This document shows, piece after piece, positions 39,711 through 49,046 of a DNA stretch of 64,000 bases. Source of the stretch: Paracoccus sp. S1E-3. GTDB taxonomy: Bacteria > Pseudomonadota > Alphaproteobacteria > Rhodobacterales > Rhodobacteraceae. The DNA is taken from the NCBI RefSeq assembly GCF_013868135.1, contig NZ_JACEMU010000008.1, positions 2,501 through 66,500 on the forward strand, in the 5' to 3' direction. Within the stretch, counting starts at the first letter, position 1, and every line of letters starts with the position of its first letter. The notes beneath the pieces were generated by a model. The model searched no databases, was not told where the DNA came from, and saw only the letters and a program-made list of their open reading frames with translations. Both the position numbers and the translations under genes were made by a program.

Positions 39711-41126
39711 TCAATGTGCGATCATGATATGCCTGTTTACGCTATAATCGTTCAGTGCACTGACAGAAAGATCGCTGCCATAGCCGGATTGCTTCAGGCC
39801 CCCATGCGGCATCTCGGTCGCCAGAATCTGATGCGTGTTCACCCAGGAACAGCCGAACCGCAATTGCCCGGTCACGCGCATGGCGCGGCCGATATTCTCG
39901 GTCCAGACCGAGGAGGCCAGCCCGTATTTCGTCGCATTGGCCATGGCGATGGCGGCGTCCTCGTCCTTGAACGGGGTGACGGTGACGGCGGGGCCGAAAA
40001 TCTCGGCATCCGATCCGGCGGGTTCCAGAAGGATGGTCGGGCCGACCCAATAGCCGCCCGCATCCGGCGGCGTAAATCCAGCGGGCCGCAGCGCGCGGTC
40101 GCCGGCGGCGTCGATCCGGCGCAGAACGCTTTCCTGCTGGGCCTTGGTGATCAGCGGCCCGAGGGTCGGGCCCGGCGAGGCTGAATCGGCGCTCAGGCCG
40201 GCAAGCGCGGTCTGAAACGCGTCGACGAAACGGTCATGGATCCCCTGCGCGACGAGCAGGCGGCTGGCAGCGGTGCAATCCTGACCGGCATTATAAAAGC
40301 CGCCGAACAGCAGCCCCTGCACGGTCTTGTCGAGATCGGCGTCCTCGAACACGATGGCCGGGGCCAGGCCGCCGAGTTCAAGATGCGTGCGCTTGATGGT
40401 CGGGATCGCAGCTTCCAGCGCGAATTGCCCGGTGCGGATGCTGCCCGTGACCGAAATCATGTCGATCTGGTCATGGTTGATCAGTTGCGAACCGATCACC
40501 CCGCCGGCGCCCGGAATGATGTTCAGCACGCCGGGCGGCAGGATGTCCACGACCAGCCCGGCGAATTTCAGGATCGAGAGAGAGGTCTCCTCGGACGGTT
40601 TCAGCACGAGCGTGTTCCCGGCCGCAAGGCAGGGCGCCATTTTCCACGTCGCCATCAGCAGCGGATAGTTCCACGGCGAAATGCCCGCGACGACACCGAT
40701 GGCATCGCGGCGCAGATAGCTGGTGAAGCCTTTCAGATATTCGCCCGCCGCCTGCGCCTGGGTGGTGCGGATCGCACCCGCGTAAAAGCGGAACACATCG
40801 GCGACCATCGGGATTTCTTCGCCCAGCACCTGCGCATAGGGCTTGCCGGTATCCAGATGCTCCAGCCGCGCAAGCTCGGCCGCGTTCGCCTCGACCATGT
40901 CGGCGATGGCCAGCAGATGCGCGGCGCGGTCGGCGGGGATGCGCGACGACCAGTCGGGGAAAGCGGCGCGGGCGGCGCGGACGGCCTGATCGACCTGTTC
41001 GGGGCTCGCGTCGCGGATGGTGGCGATCCGTGCGCCCGTGGCCGGGGCATAGGCGGGGCGTTCGGCCCCTTCTGCGTCGCAAAGCTGACCGTTCAGCAGG
41101 ATGCGGGTTTCGAATCTGTCAGTCAT
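39711..41126 (-). CDS. Aldehyde dehydrogenase, likely 4-guanidinobutyraldehyde dehydrogenase
   Basis: The 471-residue NAD(P)-dependent aldehyde dehydrogenase is closest in look to gamma-aminobutyraldehyde dehydrogenases (PatD type): GVVAGISPWNYPLLMATWKM, VTGSIRTGQ, the catalytic Glu in HLELGGLAP and the catalytic Cys in YNAGQDCTAASR. In the arginine transaminase pathway the enzyme oxidises 4-guanidinobutyraldehyde, the product of the AruI decarboxylase, to 4-guanidinobutyrate. The gene order supports that role. The start at 41126 overlaps the stop of the upstream oxidase gene by 8 bp. Confidence 0.85.
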   Translation of the reverse strand: MTDRFETRILLNGQLCDAEGAERPAYAPATGARIATIRDASPEQVDQAVRAARAAFPDWSSRIPADRAAHLLAIADMVEANAAELARLEHLDTGKPYAQVLGEEIPMVADVFRFYAGAIRTTQAQAAGEYLKGFTSYLRRDAIGVVAGISPWNYPLLMATWKMAPCLAAGNTLVLKPSEETSLSILKFAGLVVDILPPGVLNIIPGAGGVIGSQLINHDQIDMISVTGSIRTGQFALEAAIPTIKRTHLELGGLAPAIVFEDADLDKTVQGLLFGGFYNAGQDCTAASRLLVAQGIHDRFVDAFQTALAGLSADSASPGPTLGPLITKAQQESVLRRIDAAGDRALRPAGFTPPDAGGYWVGPTILLEPAGSDAEIFGPAVTVTPFKDEDAAIAMANATKYGLASSVWTENIGRAMRVTGQLRFGCSWVNTHQILATEMPHGGLKQSGYGSDLSVSALNDYSVNRHIMIAH

Positions 41127-42504
41127 GGCTGGGGAAGACCTTCCCTGGATTGAAGATATTGCCGGGGTCGAGCGCGTGCTTGATCGCCCGCATCGCGGAC
41201 AGCGCCGGTCCATGCGCGGCGGCCATCAGGTGGCGCTTGCCAAGCCCGATGCCATGCTCGCCCGAGATCGTGCCCCCCATGTCCAGCGCGGCCTTGGCGA
41301 GCCAGTCCTTGAACGCACGGGCGCGCGCGCTTTCCTTGGGGTCGGTCGGGTCGACCAGCAGCGCATAGTGAAAATTGCCATCGCCCAGATGGCCCGAAAG
41401 CGGTGCGAGCAGGTTGGCCTTTGCCAGTTCGCCTTCGGCCATGTCGATGATCCGGGCGAGACGGCTGACCGGCACGCAGATATCGGTCACGATCACCTCC
41501 GCGCCGGGCCGCAGCGCCTTTTCGGCTTCGGATGCGGCATGGCGGATGCGCCAGATCTTCGACAGATCCTCGGGCCGGGTCACGGCTTCGATGTCGTGGC
41601 CGTTGAAGTCCTGCATGACCTGCGTGGCGATACTGACCAGCGAATTGGCGCTGGCGTCCTCGCCGTGAAACTCCAGGCATAGCAGGTGGCGGTCCGGTGG
41701 TGCCTCGTGCTGCAGCAGGGCGACGCCGCGCATCAGAGTCGCGTTCATCAACTCGGCCCGCGCGACGGGCATGCCATAGGAGCGCAGGTTGGTCACAACC
41801 TCGACGGCGTCGGGCAGCCTGTCGAAATGCGCCTTCAGCGCGATCCGGGTTTCAGGCTGCGGGCGCAGCTTCAGGCGGATTTTCGTCACCAGTCCCAGCG
41901 TGCCTTCAGAGGCCACGAAAAGATGGGTCAGATCGTATCCCGAGGATGATTTGGGCGCGCGCCCGCCGGTCTGGATGATGGATCCGTCGGCCAGAACGAC
42001 CTCCAGCCCCATCACATTGTCCGACATCGACCCGTAAAGCGGTGTCGTCGTGCCCGAGGCACCGGTCGCGACCATGCCGCCGATCGAGGCGTCGGCACCC
42101 GGATCGACCGGGAAGAACAGCCCTGTTGCCCGCAATTCGCGGTCCAGTTGCAGACGCGTGACGCCGGCCTCGACCAGACAATCCATATCCTCGGCATTGA
42201 TTTCCAGAATACGGTTGAGGGCCGAGGTATCGATGGACAGCCCCCCTTGCACCGCCAGAACCCCGCCTTCCTGCCCGGAGCCGGTGCCGAAGGGCACCAC
42301 CGGAACACCCAGTTCGGCACAAAGGCTGATGGCGCGGGCCGCATCCTCGGCGCTTTCGGGCAGGAACACCGCATCCGGCAGCGCCGGTTTACAGGCGCTT
42401 TCATCGCGGCCATGGATCTCGCGGATGCTCTGGCCCTGATGAACCGCCCCGCTGACGCGGGACTTCAGCCGGTCGATGAAATGCGCAAGCTCATCCGGCC
42501 GCAT
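41119..42504 (-). CDS. FAD-linked D-2-hydroxyacid dehydrogenase (GlcD/cytochrome D-LDH type)
   Basis: A 461-residue flavoprotein of the FAD-binding PCMH plus FAD-oxidase C family, as in glycolate oxidase GlcD, D-lactate dehydrogenase (cytochrome) and D-2-hydroxyglutarate dehydrogenase. Seen: VPVVPFGTGSGQEGGVLAVQGG for FAD, GADASIGGMVATGASGT, the metal and substrate block LSGHLGDGNFHYALLVD, and ISGEHGIGLGKR. In this operon a D-2-hydroxyacid made by reduction of 2-ketoarginine, or D-2-hydroxyglutarate, are possible substrates; the sequence cannot decide. It overlaps aruI by 14 bp and the aldehyde dehydrogenase gene by 8 bp. Confidence 0.85.
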   Translation of the reverse strand: MRPDELAHFIDRLKSRVSGAVHQGQSIREIHGRDESACKPALPDAVFLPESAEDAARAISLCAELGVPVVPFGTGSGQEGGVLAVQGGLSIDTSALNRILEINAEDMDCLVEAGVTRLQLDRELRATGLFFPVDPGADASIGGMVATGASGTTTPLYGSMSDNVMGLEVVLADGSIIQTGGRAPKSSSGYDLTHLFVASEGTLGLVTKIRLKLRPQPETRIALKAHFDRLPDAVEVVTNLRSYGMPVARAELMNATLMRGVALLQHEAPPDRHLLCLEFHGEDASANSLVSIATQVMQDFNGHDIEAVTRPEDLSKIWRIRHAASEAEKALRPGAEVIVTDICVPVSRLARIIDMAEGELAKANLLAPLSGHLGDGNFHYALLVDPTDPKESARARAFKDWLAKAALDMGGTISGEHGIGLGKRHLMAAAHGPALSAMRAIKHALDPGNIFNPGKVFPSHD

Positions 42505-44146
42505 CGCCCCACCCGGCGCTCTGATGAACGTGGATCAGGGTCGGGCCGTTCTGGCCAAGCGCGCCTTGCACGGCCTCTGTCACCTCTTGCGGGGTCGAAG
42601 CGCGCGTATACTGGCAGCGATAGGCGCGGGCGAGGCTTTCGAAATCGGGGTTCTCCGGGTAGACATCGATCTGCGGGATCTGCCGCGCCTTCATGAAATC
42701 GGCGATTTCGCCCAGGGCGTCATTGTCCCACAGGATGATCGGCAGCGGCAGGCGCTGTTCGACAGCGGTGGCCAGTTCCGGCAGGGTGAACTGAAAGCCG
42801 CCATCGCCGACGATCACCGCTGTCGCCCGACCGGGACAGGCGATCTGTCCGCCAATCGCGGCGGGCAGGGCATAGCCGAGCGTCCCGAACCCCATCGGAA
42901 AATGCCAGCAGGCCGGGTTGTCGACGGGGAATGTCACGCAGCCGGTATAGCCGATCTGGGTCATGTCGGCATAGATCAGCGCGTCCGGTGGCAGGCCCGC
43001 GCGCACGGCCTTCAGCACCGTGTCATGGGCTTTTTCCAGTGGCGAAAGCGTTGCCCGATTGGCCTCCTTGATCGCGGCCACGGTTTCGGCCGGGTTTTCG
43101 GCATCGGGTTGCTGATCGCCCATTGCGTCCAGAATCGCCTCGGCCGCCAGCCGCGCATCGGCCAGCAAGGCGATTTCGGGATCATAGTCGCGGATCAGCA
43201 CGTCGGGGTCGATGTCGATGCGCACGAATCTGCCGTTCATCGTCAGCTTGGGTTCCAGCAGCGCGGGATCGATCTCGCCCCCCGCCTCGACATCGGCGGT
43301 GACATACAGGTCAGGCTCGCTGATCTCGGTGCCGAAGGCGATGACCAGATCGGCATCGGCGATGTATTTGCAGCTCGGTAACCGCTGCAGGGTCGAGCCG
43401 AGCGATTGGGCATGGCTTTCGGGCAGAATGCCCTTGCCCGCGACCGTGCTGACAAAGACCGCGCCGCTCCGTTCGACCAGCCTGCGCAGCGCATCAGAGG
43501 CGTTCACGGCGCCGCCGCCGGCAAGGATCACGGGTCGCTTGGCGGCGATCAGCAAGGCGGCGATCTGCGCCGCGATCCGGGGATCGGCGCCCGGCGTCAT
43601 CGGCAGGCTTGAAACGGGACCGGTGGTGTCGAGCGGCTCCCCCAGCACGTCGATCGGGACCGAGAGATGCACCGGCCTCGGCCGCGCGGCGGAAAACCGG
43701 GCGAAGGCGCGGGCAAGGTGCTGCGGCACCTGCGAGGCGCGATAGGCCATGGCGCTCAGCCCGGTGATCGGGCTGCTCAGGCCCCGCTGGTCGGTGATTT
43801 CGTGCAGCATCCCGCGGCCCATGCCTTCGTCGCGGGACGCAATCGCCGCCGTCAGCAGCAGCACCGGCACGCTGTCGGAATAGGCCTGCCCGATGGCGGT
43901 CGAAGCATTGGTGACGCCGGGGCCGGAAATGATCATGGCGACGCCGGGACGGCGCGATGCGCGGGCATAGCCGTCGGCCATGAAACCCGCGCCCTGTTCA
44001 TGGCGCACCCCGACATGGCGGATGCCCGCTTCTTCCAGCGTGCGATAGAATTCCAGCGAATGCACCCCCGGCATGCCGAAGACGGTGTCGATCCCGTAGC
44101 TGTTCAGAAGATGGGGGATCTGCTCGCCGCATGTCCGGTCAGCCAT
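42491..44146 (-). CDS. aruI: Thiamine-diphosphate enzyme, AruI-like 2-ketoarginine decarboxylase
   Basis: The 551-residue protein is a three-domain thiamine-diphosphate enzyme. The N-terminal domain holds the catalytic Glu (VGVRHEQGAGFMADGYARAS), the middle domain is Rossmann-like, and the C-terminal domain has the cofactor motif GDGGFQFTLPELATAVEQRLP to NDALGE. It resembles acetolactate synthase large subunits and specifically AruI, 5-guanidino-2-oxopentanoate decarboxylase of Pseudomonas aeruginosa. Its place next to an AruH-like aminotransferase and a guanidinobutyrase makes that role the best fit. The start at 44146 has a GAGGAG site and overlaps the aruH stop by 8 bp. Confidence 0.85.
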   Translation of the reverse strand: MADRTCGEQIPHLLNSYGIDTVFGMPGVHSLEFYRTLEEAGIRHVGVRHEQGAGFMADGYARASRRPGVAMIISGPGVTNASTAIGQAYSDSVPVLLLTAAIASRDEGMGRGMLHEITDQRGLSSPITGLSAMAYRASQVPQHLARAFARFSAARPRPVHLSVPIDVLGEPLDTTGPVSSLPMTPGADPRIAAQIAALLIAAKRPVILAGGGAVNASDALRRLVERSGAVFVSTVAGKGILPESHAQSLGSTLQRLPSCKYIADADLVIAFGTEISEPDLYVTADVEAGGEIDPALLEPKLTMNGRFVRIDIDPDVLIRDYDPEIALLADARLAAEAILDAMGDQQPDAENPAETVAAIKEANRATLSPLEKAHDTVLKAVRAGLPPDALIYADMTQIGYTGCVTFPVDNPACWHFPMGFGTLGYALPAAIGGQIACPGRATAVIVGDGGFQFTLPELATAVEQRLPLPIILWDNDALGEIADFMKARQIPQIDVYPENPDFESLARAYRCQYTRASTPQEVTEAVQGALGQNGPTLIHVHQSAGWGDAAG

Positions 44147-45317
44147 TGCGCAACTCCTCTGCGAATCTGATGATCCGTCTGGCGGCTTCTTCCATGACGG
44201 GAATGTCGGACAGAAAGCCGACACGAACGGTATCTTTCATCGACGCGCCGAAGCCGAAGCCCGGCACCACCGCAACATTCTCGGCATCCAGCAACCGCTC
44301 GGCGAAAGCCTTGCCGTCCAGCCCGGTTTCCGACACGTCGATCAGCAGGAACATGCCCCCCTGCGGCACCGAAAAGCTGAGGGTGTTGGTCTTGCTCAGC
44401 GCGGCGACAAAGGCATCGCGGCGGGCCTTGAAGATCTCCGAAATGCGCTGCGGGGTGTCGGAGTCGTTCAGGGCGGTGGCGGCGGCTTCCTGCACGAACT
44501 GGTTGATGCCGAAATACTGGGCCTGGGCCAGATCGGTCAGCGCCGCGATCACCGGCGCGGGCGCGATCACCCAGCCGATCCGCCAGCCGGTCATGGCATG
44601 GGATTTCGACAGGCTGTTGACGACGATCACGCTGTCGCGGGTCTCGACCTGACGATAGGGCGAGCTGTGCGCGCCATCGTAACACAGTGACCAGTAAACC
44701 TCGTCCGAGACCAGCCAGATGCCCCGCTTCTGGCACAGCCGCGCCAGCGCATTCAGATCATCCTGCGCAAAGACGGTGCCCGAGGGATTGCCGGGCGAGT
44801 TCACCAGGATCGCCACCGTCCTGTCGGTGATCGCGGCCTCGATCCTGACAAGGTCAAGTTGATAGCCCGTGTCCTTGTCCAGCACGACCGGAACCATCTT
44901 CGCCCCGCCGATCTGGGCCACGGCAGGATAGGTGGCATAGGAGGGTTCCAGCACGATCACCTCGTCCCCCGGCCCGGCGATGGTCAGAAAGACCGAGAAC
45001 AGCGCCCCCTGCGCCCCGCTGAGGACCGCGACCCGGCCGGAATCAATCTCGCCGCCATAAAGCGCGCTGCCATGGGCGGCGATGGCGTCCCGCAGCGCCG
45101 GCTCGCCGGCCAGCGGGGCATAATGCGTCCGCCCCGCTTCCAGCGCGCTGACCAATGCCGCCTGAATATGCGCCGGCGTGTCCAGATCCGGGTCGCCGAC
45201 GCCCAGATGGATGATCTGCTGGCCGTTCCGCATCCGGTCATAGGCGTCGTCGCCGACCGCCCATGCCTTTGCCGAGGGGCCGGAAATCCGGTCGGTCAGG
45301 GGGGAAAGAGGCCGCAT
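44139..45317 (-). CDS. aruH: AruH-like arginine:pyruvate aminotransferase
   Basis: A 392-residue fold-type I, class I/II aminotransferase. Seen: IHLGVGDPDLDTP, THYAPLAGEPALRDAIA, SGAQGALFSVFL for the cofactor phosphate, VNSPGNPSGTVF, VSDEVYWSLCYDG and the pyridoxal-binding Lys in VNSLSKSHAMTGWRIGW. AruH converts L-arginine and pyruvate to 2-ketoarginine and alanine, the first step of the arginine transaminase pathway. The neighbours AruI and guanidinobutyrase support this over a general aspartate aminotransferase. It starts 3 bp after the ureohydrolase stop. Confidence 0.85.
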   Translation of the reverse strand: MRPLSPLTDRISGPSAKAWAVGDDAYDRMRNGQQIIHLGVGDPDLDTPAHIQAALVSALEAGRTHYAPLAGEPALRDAIAAHGSALYGGEIDSGRVAVLSGAQGALFSVFLTIAGPGDEVIVLEPSYATYPAVAQIGGAKMVPVVLDKDTGYQLDLVRIEAAITDRTVAILVNSPGNPSGTVFAQDDLNALARLCQKRGIWLVSDEVYWSLCYDGAHSSPYRQVETRDSVIVVNSLSKSHAMTGWRIGWVIAPAPVIAALTDLAQAQYFGINQFVQEAAATALNDSDTPQRISEIFKARRDAFVAALSKTNTLSFSVPQGGMFLLIDVSETGLDGKAFAERLLDAENVAVVPGFGFGASMKDTVRVGFLSDIPVMEEAARRIIRFAEELRNG

Positions 45318-45320
45318 CCC

Positions 45321-46274
45321 TTACTTCGCTTTCACGACCGCATCGGACATGACGCAAAGCAGTTCGAACATCAGGTTCGCCGCCGTGATCGAGGTGATGC
45401 CGGTCGGGTCATAGCAGGGTGCGACCTCGGAAATATCGGCGCCGACCAGATCCACGCCCTGAAGCGCGCGGATGATCACCTGACAGTCGCGCGGGGTGAT
45501 GCCGCCGATTTCCGGGACCGGCGTGCCCGGGCAGAAGGCCGGGTCCAGCCCGTCAATGTCGATGGTCATATAGGTGCGGCCGGTGCCCAGCACCGACTGG
45601 ATCTTTTCAATCGCGGCGGCGCGGCCCATCGCTTCGTATTCGTCGAAGGTGATGATGGTGAAACCGGCCTCATATCCGAAGGCAATGTCGTCGGGGCTGA
45701 AGCGGCTGCCGCGCAGACCCAGCTGCACGACGCGCTTGGGGTCGATCAGCCCTTCCTCCAGCGCGCGGCGCATGAAGGTGGCATGGTTGACCTTGGTGCC
45801 GCAAAGCTCGTCCAGCGTATCGGCATGGCTGTCGATCTGCAGGATGCCGACCGGCTGCTGACGGGCGATGCCGCGCAGGATCGGCGTCGGGATGGTATGA
45901 TCGCCGCCCACCGCGATCGGGCGGATGTTCAGCGCGGTCAGATCGGCAAAGAATTTCTCGATCGTCTCGATGCTTTCATCCTTGTTCAGCGGATTGACCG
46001 GCGCATCACCCAGATCGGCGATATTGCACATCTTGTAGGGCTGCACACCCGAGGTCGGATGCGCCTTGCGGATGATCCGGCTGGCCTGACGCACGGCGGC
46101 CGGGGCCTCGCGCGGGCCGCCGCGATAGTTCAGACCGATGTCGAAGGGAACACCGACCAGACCGATGTCGATCTCGTCGCTCATCTCGACCCGCTGGGTG
46201 CGCAGGAAGGTGGCGATGTCGGAAAACCGTGCGACCTTAGCGGCGTCAACGGGTTCGTATTTCGGGTTTACCAT
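45321..46274 (-). CDS. gbuA: Guanidinobutyrase/agmatinase-family ureohydrolase
   Basis: The 317-residue manganese enzyme of the arginase family has all metal-binding blocks: GGDHTIPT, IDSHADTLDE and MTIDIDGLDPAFCPGTPVPE. The extended N-terminus is as in agmatinase and guanidinobutyrase. In this operon it should split 4-guanidinobutyrate into GABA and urea; agmatine is the alternative, but no arginine decarboxylase gene is present. The position between aruH and a succinate-semialdehyde dehydrogenase gene favours guanidinobutyrase. Confidence 0.85.
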   Translation of the reverse strand: MVNPKYEPVDAAKVARFSDIATFLRTQRVEMSDEIDIGLVGVPFDIGLNYRGGPREAPAAVRQASRIIRKAHPTSGVQPYKMCNIADLGDAPVNPLNKDESIETIEKFFADLTALNIRPIAVGGDHTIPTPILRGIARQQPVGILQIDSHADTLDELCGTKVNHATFMRRALEEGLIDPKRVVQLGLRGSRFSPDDIAFGYEAGFTIITFDEYEAMGRAAAIEKIQSVLGTGRTYMTIDIDGLDPAFCPGTPVPEIGGITPRDCQVIIRALQGVDLVGADISEVAPCYDPTGITSITAANLMFELLCVMSDAVVKAK

Positions 46275-46292
46275 GTTGTTTTCCTTCGCTTG

Positions 46293-47747
46293 TCAAACGC
46301 CGCCAAAGCAAACGTATTTGGTTTCCAGATATTCATCCATGCCCTCGTGAGAGCCCTCGCGCCCGAAGCCGGATTCCTTGATCCCGCCGAAGGGCGCGAC
46401 CGTGGTCGAGATCAGGCCGGTATTGACGCCGACCATGCCGCTTTCCAGCTTTTCCGCGACGCGGAAGCAGCGCTGCACGTCCTGCGCGTAGAAATAGGCG
46501 GCCAGACCGAACTCGGTCGCGTTGGCCATGGCGATGCCCTCGTCCTCGGTGTCGAAGCGGAATACGGGCGCGACCGGGCCGAAGGTTTCGTCGCGGGCGA
46601 TCTGCATGCCTTGGGCCGCGCCGGTGATCAGCGTCGGCTCGAACCAGGTGCCCCCAAGGGCGTGGCGCTTGCCGCCCTGCACGACGCGGCCGCCCTTGCC
46701 GACGGCATCGGCCACAAGGGTTTCGACCTTGGTGACGGCATTGTCATCGATCAGCGGGCCCTGATTTATCCCGGCTTCCGCGCCATTGCCGACCCGCAGC
46801 CCCTGCATGGCGGCCGCCAGCTTTTCGACAAAGACGTCATGGACCCCGCTTTGCACATAAATGCGGTTGGTGCAGACGCAGGTCTGACCGGAGTTGCGGA
46901 ATTTCGAGACCATCGCCCCTTCGACGGCGGCATCCAGATCGGCGTCGTCAAAGACCAGAAACGGCGCATTGCCGCCCAGTTCCAGACTGATCCGCTTCAT
47001 CGTCGCCGCGCATTGCTGCATCAGAAGTTTGCCGATCCCGGTCGAGCCGGTGAAGGTGATCTTGCGCACGATGGGGTTCGCGGTCATCTCGGCGCCGATC
47101 TCGCGCGCGTCGCCGGTGACGATGTTGAAGACCCCCGCCGGAACCCCGGCCTGTTGGCACAGATCGGCCATCGCCAGCGCCGAGAAGGGCGTCTGCAGCG
47201 CCGGTTTGCAGACAAAGGTGCAGCCGGCGGCCAAGGCCGGTCCCATCTTCCGCGCGATCATTGCATTTGGAAAATTCCAGGGCGTGATTGCACCGACCAC
47301 GCCGATCGGCTGGCGGATGGTGATGATGCGCTTGTCGCGCTGATGGCCGGGAATGGTGTCGCCATAGACCCGCCGGGCCTGCTCGGCGAACCAGCGGATG
47401 AAGGACGCGCCATAGAGGATTTCGCCCTTCGCCTCGGCAAGGGGCTTGCCCTGTTCCAGCGTCATCAACAAGGCAAGCTCATCCTGATGCACCAGCAGCA
47501 GGGTATAGAGCCGCATCAGGATATCGGCGCGTTCCTCGGCGGTGCGCGCTGACCAGTCAGGCAAAGCCGCCTGTGCCGCCGCGATGGCCGACGCCGTTTC
47601 CGAGCGGCCCATATTCGGCACCGTCCCGATGATCTCGCCCGTCGCCGGGTTCACCACGTCACAGGTCGCGCCGCTGTCCGCGCCGATCCACGCGCCGTCG
47701 ACATAGCCTTGCTGATGCAGGAACGGAATTCGGGTCATCACCGTCAT
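46293..47747 (-). CDS. gabD: Succinate-semialdehyde dehydrogenase (GabD type)
   Basis: The 484-residue aldehyde dehydrogenase matches the GabD branch: GVVGAITPWNFPNAMIARKMGPALAAGCTFVCKPA, FTGSTGIGKLLMQQCA, the catalytic Glu in SLELGGNAPFLVFDDADLDAAVEGA and the catalytic Cys in RNSGQTCVCTNRIYV, then FGREGSHEGMDEYLETKYVC at the C-terminus. It oxidises succinic semialdehyde to succinate, the last step of GABA use. With the class III aminotransferase upstream it can take the GABA made by the guanidinobutyrase to the TCA cycle. Confidence 0.9.
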   Translation of the reverse strand: MTVMTRIPFLHQQGYVDGAWIGADSGATCDVVNPATGEIIGTVPNMGRSETASAIAAAQAALPDWSARTAEERADILMRLYTLLLVHQDELALLMTLEQGKPLAEAKGEILYGASFIRWFAEQARRVYGDTIPGHQRDKRIITIRQPIGVVGAITPWNFPNAMIARKMGPALAAGCTFVCKPALQTPFSALAMADLCQQAGVPAGVFNIVTGDAREIGAEMTANPIVRKITFTGSTGIGKLLMQQCAATMKRISLELGGNAPFLVFDDADLDAAVEGAMVSKFRNSGQTCVCTNRIYVQSGVHDVFVEKLAAAMQGLRVGNGAEAGINQGPLIDDNAVTKVETLVADAVGKGGRVVQGGKRHALGGTWFEPTLITGAAQGMQIARDETFGPVAPVFRFDTEDEGIAMANATEFGLAAYFYAQDVQRCFRVAEKLESGMVGVNTGLISTTVAPFGGIKESGFGREGSHEGMDEYLETKYVCFGGV

Positions 47748-47795
47748 CTTTCGTCATTCGCTGATGGGTCTGTCGGAAGGCATGCTTTGCGGGAT

Positions 47796-49025
47796 TCAGG
47801 CATTGGCCAGCCTGACCGCCGCCTGCAGCAGGACGTTGGCGCCCGCCTCGGCCTCCTCCGGGGTGATGGATTCGGCGGGGTTGTGGCTGACGCCGCCCTT
47901 GCAGGGCGTGAAAATCATCGCCGTGGGACAGACATGGGTCACATAGACCGCGTCATGCCCGGCGCCGCTGACCAGCTCCATGGACGGATAGCCGCAATCG
48001 CGGACCGCCTGACGCACCGCGTCGATGCAGCGGGCGTCAAAGACCAGTTCGGGCGAGGCGCCGAATTCCTCGCGCGCGATCTGATAGCCGCGCGCGCGTT
48101 CCCTGTCGGCCGCCGCTTCATAGGTGGCGATCAGCTCCGCCAGAACGCTGGCCTTGGGGTGGCGCAGGTCCAGCGTGAAGTTCAGCCGGTGGGGAATGGT
48201 GCTGTGCGAGGCGGGCGTGGTTTCGATCAGCCCAATGGTGAAGCGCGCATCTTCGGTCGCATCGGCCTTTTCATAGCAGGCGGCGGCGATGCGGGTGAAG
48301 GCGGCGACCGGGTCCAGACGCATGTTCATCGGGGTGGTCCCGGCATGCGCCTCGCGCCCGATGATCGACACGTTGTTGAAGCTCATCGCCTGCGCGCCGG
48401 TCACGACGCCGACCAGAATACCGTTCCGCTCCAGCACCGGGCCCTGTTCGATATGCAGTTCCAGATAGGCGTCGAATTTGCGCTGCCCGACGGGTTCGTC
48501 ACCCTCATAGCCGATCTCGCGAAGCGCTTCGATGAAGCCGATGCCTTCGCGGTCCTGCCAGCCCTGCGCCTCGTCCATGGTGAAGATGTCGCTGTAAACA
48601 CCGCTGGCCGCCATCGAGGGGACGAAGCGGCTGCCTTCCTCGCTGGTCCAGTTGATGATGGTCAGGGGGCGCTTGGTGCGGATCCCCGCGTCATGCAAGG
48701 CGCGCACCACCTCCAGCCCCGCCAGCACGCCAAGGACGCCATCGAACTTGCCGCCGCAGGGTTGGGTGTCGAGATGGCTGCCCATGGCGACCGACAGCAG
48801 GCTGTCATCGGTGCCGGCATAGGTGGCGAACATGTTGCCAAGCGCATCGACGGCAACCTCCATGCCCAGATCGCGGCACCACGCGGCGAAAAGATCGCGG
48901 CCCGCGCCATCCTCGGGCGTCAGCGCCTCGCGATTGATGCCGCCATCCGCCGTGCCGCCGATCCGGGCGTGCTCCATCAGTGAGGACCACAGCCGGTCCT
49001 TGTTGACTCTCAGCGCCTGTTCCAT
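47796..49025 (-). CDS. M20-type amidase (N-carbamoyl amino acid/allantoate hydrolase family)
   Basis: A 409-residue zinc or manganese hydrolase of the hydantoinase/carbamoylase family (M20 fold). Seen: AMGSHLDTQPCGGKFDGVLGVLAGLEVVRAL, NWTSEEGSRFVPSMAASGVY, ELHIEQGPVLERNGI and SGAGHDAVYVTHVCPTAMIFTPCKGGVSHNPAES, which give the paired metal ligands and the dimer-domain contacts. Family members remove N-carbamoyl or related groups from amino acids, or open allantoate. Here it may release arginine from an N-substituted form or act on a guanidino derivative; the sequence does not say which. Confidence 0.85.
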   Translation of the reverse strand: MEQALRVNKDRLWSSLMEHARIGGTADGGINREALTPEDGAGRDLFAAWCRDLGMEVAVDALGNMFATYAGTDDSLLSVAMGSHLDTQPCGGKFDGVLGVLAGLEVVRALHDAGIRTKRPLTIINWTSEEGSRFVPSMAASGVYSDIFTMDEAQGWQDREGIGFIEALREIGYEGDEPVGQRKFDAYLELHIEQGPVLERNGILVGVVTGAQAMSFNNVSIIGREAHAGTTPMNMRLDPVAAFTRIAAACYEKADATEDARFTIGLIETTPASHSTIPHRLNFTLDLRHPKASVLAELIATYEAAADRERARGYQIAREEFGASPELVFDARCIDAVRQAVRDCGYPSMELVSGAGHDAVYVTHVCPTAMIFTPCKGGVSHNPAESITPEEAEAGANVLLQAAVRLANA

Positions 49026-49046
49026 GCTTCTCCCCCCGCGCGTCGG

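Noticed and set aside
44859..47552. An 897-codon open frame on the + strand across aruH, gbuA and gabD
   Set aside because: It is antisense to three well-recognised enzymes with correct starts and overlaps, and its composition is typical of a GC-driven shadow.
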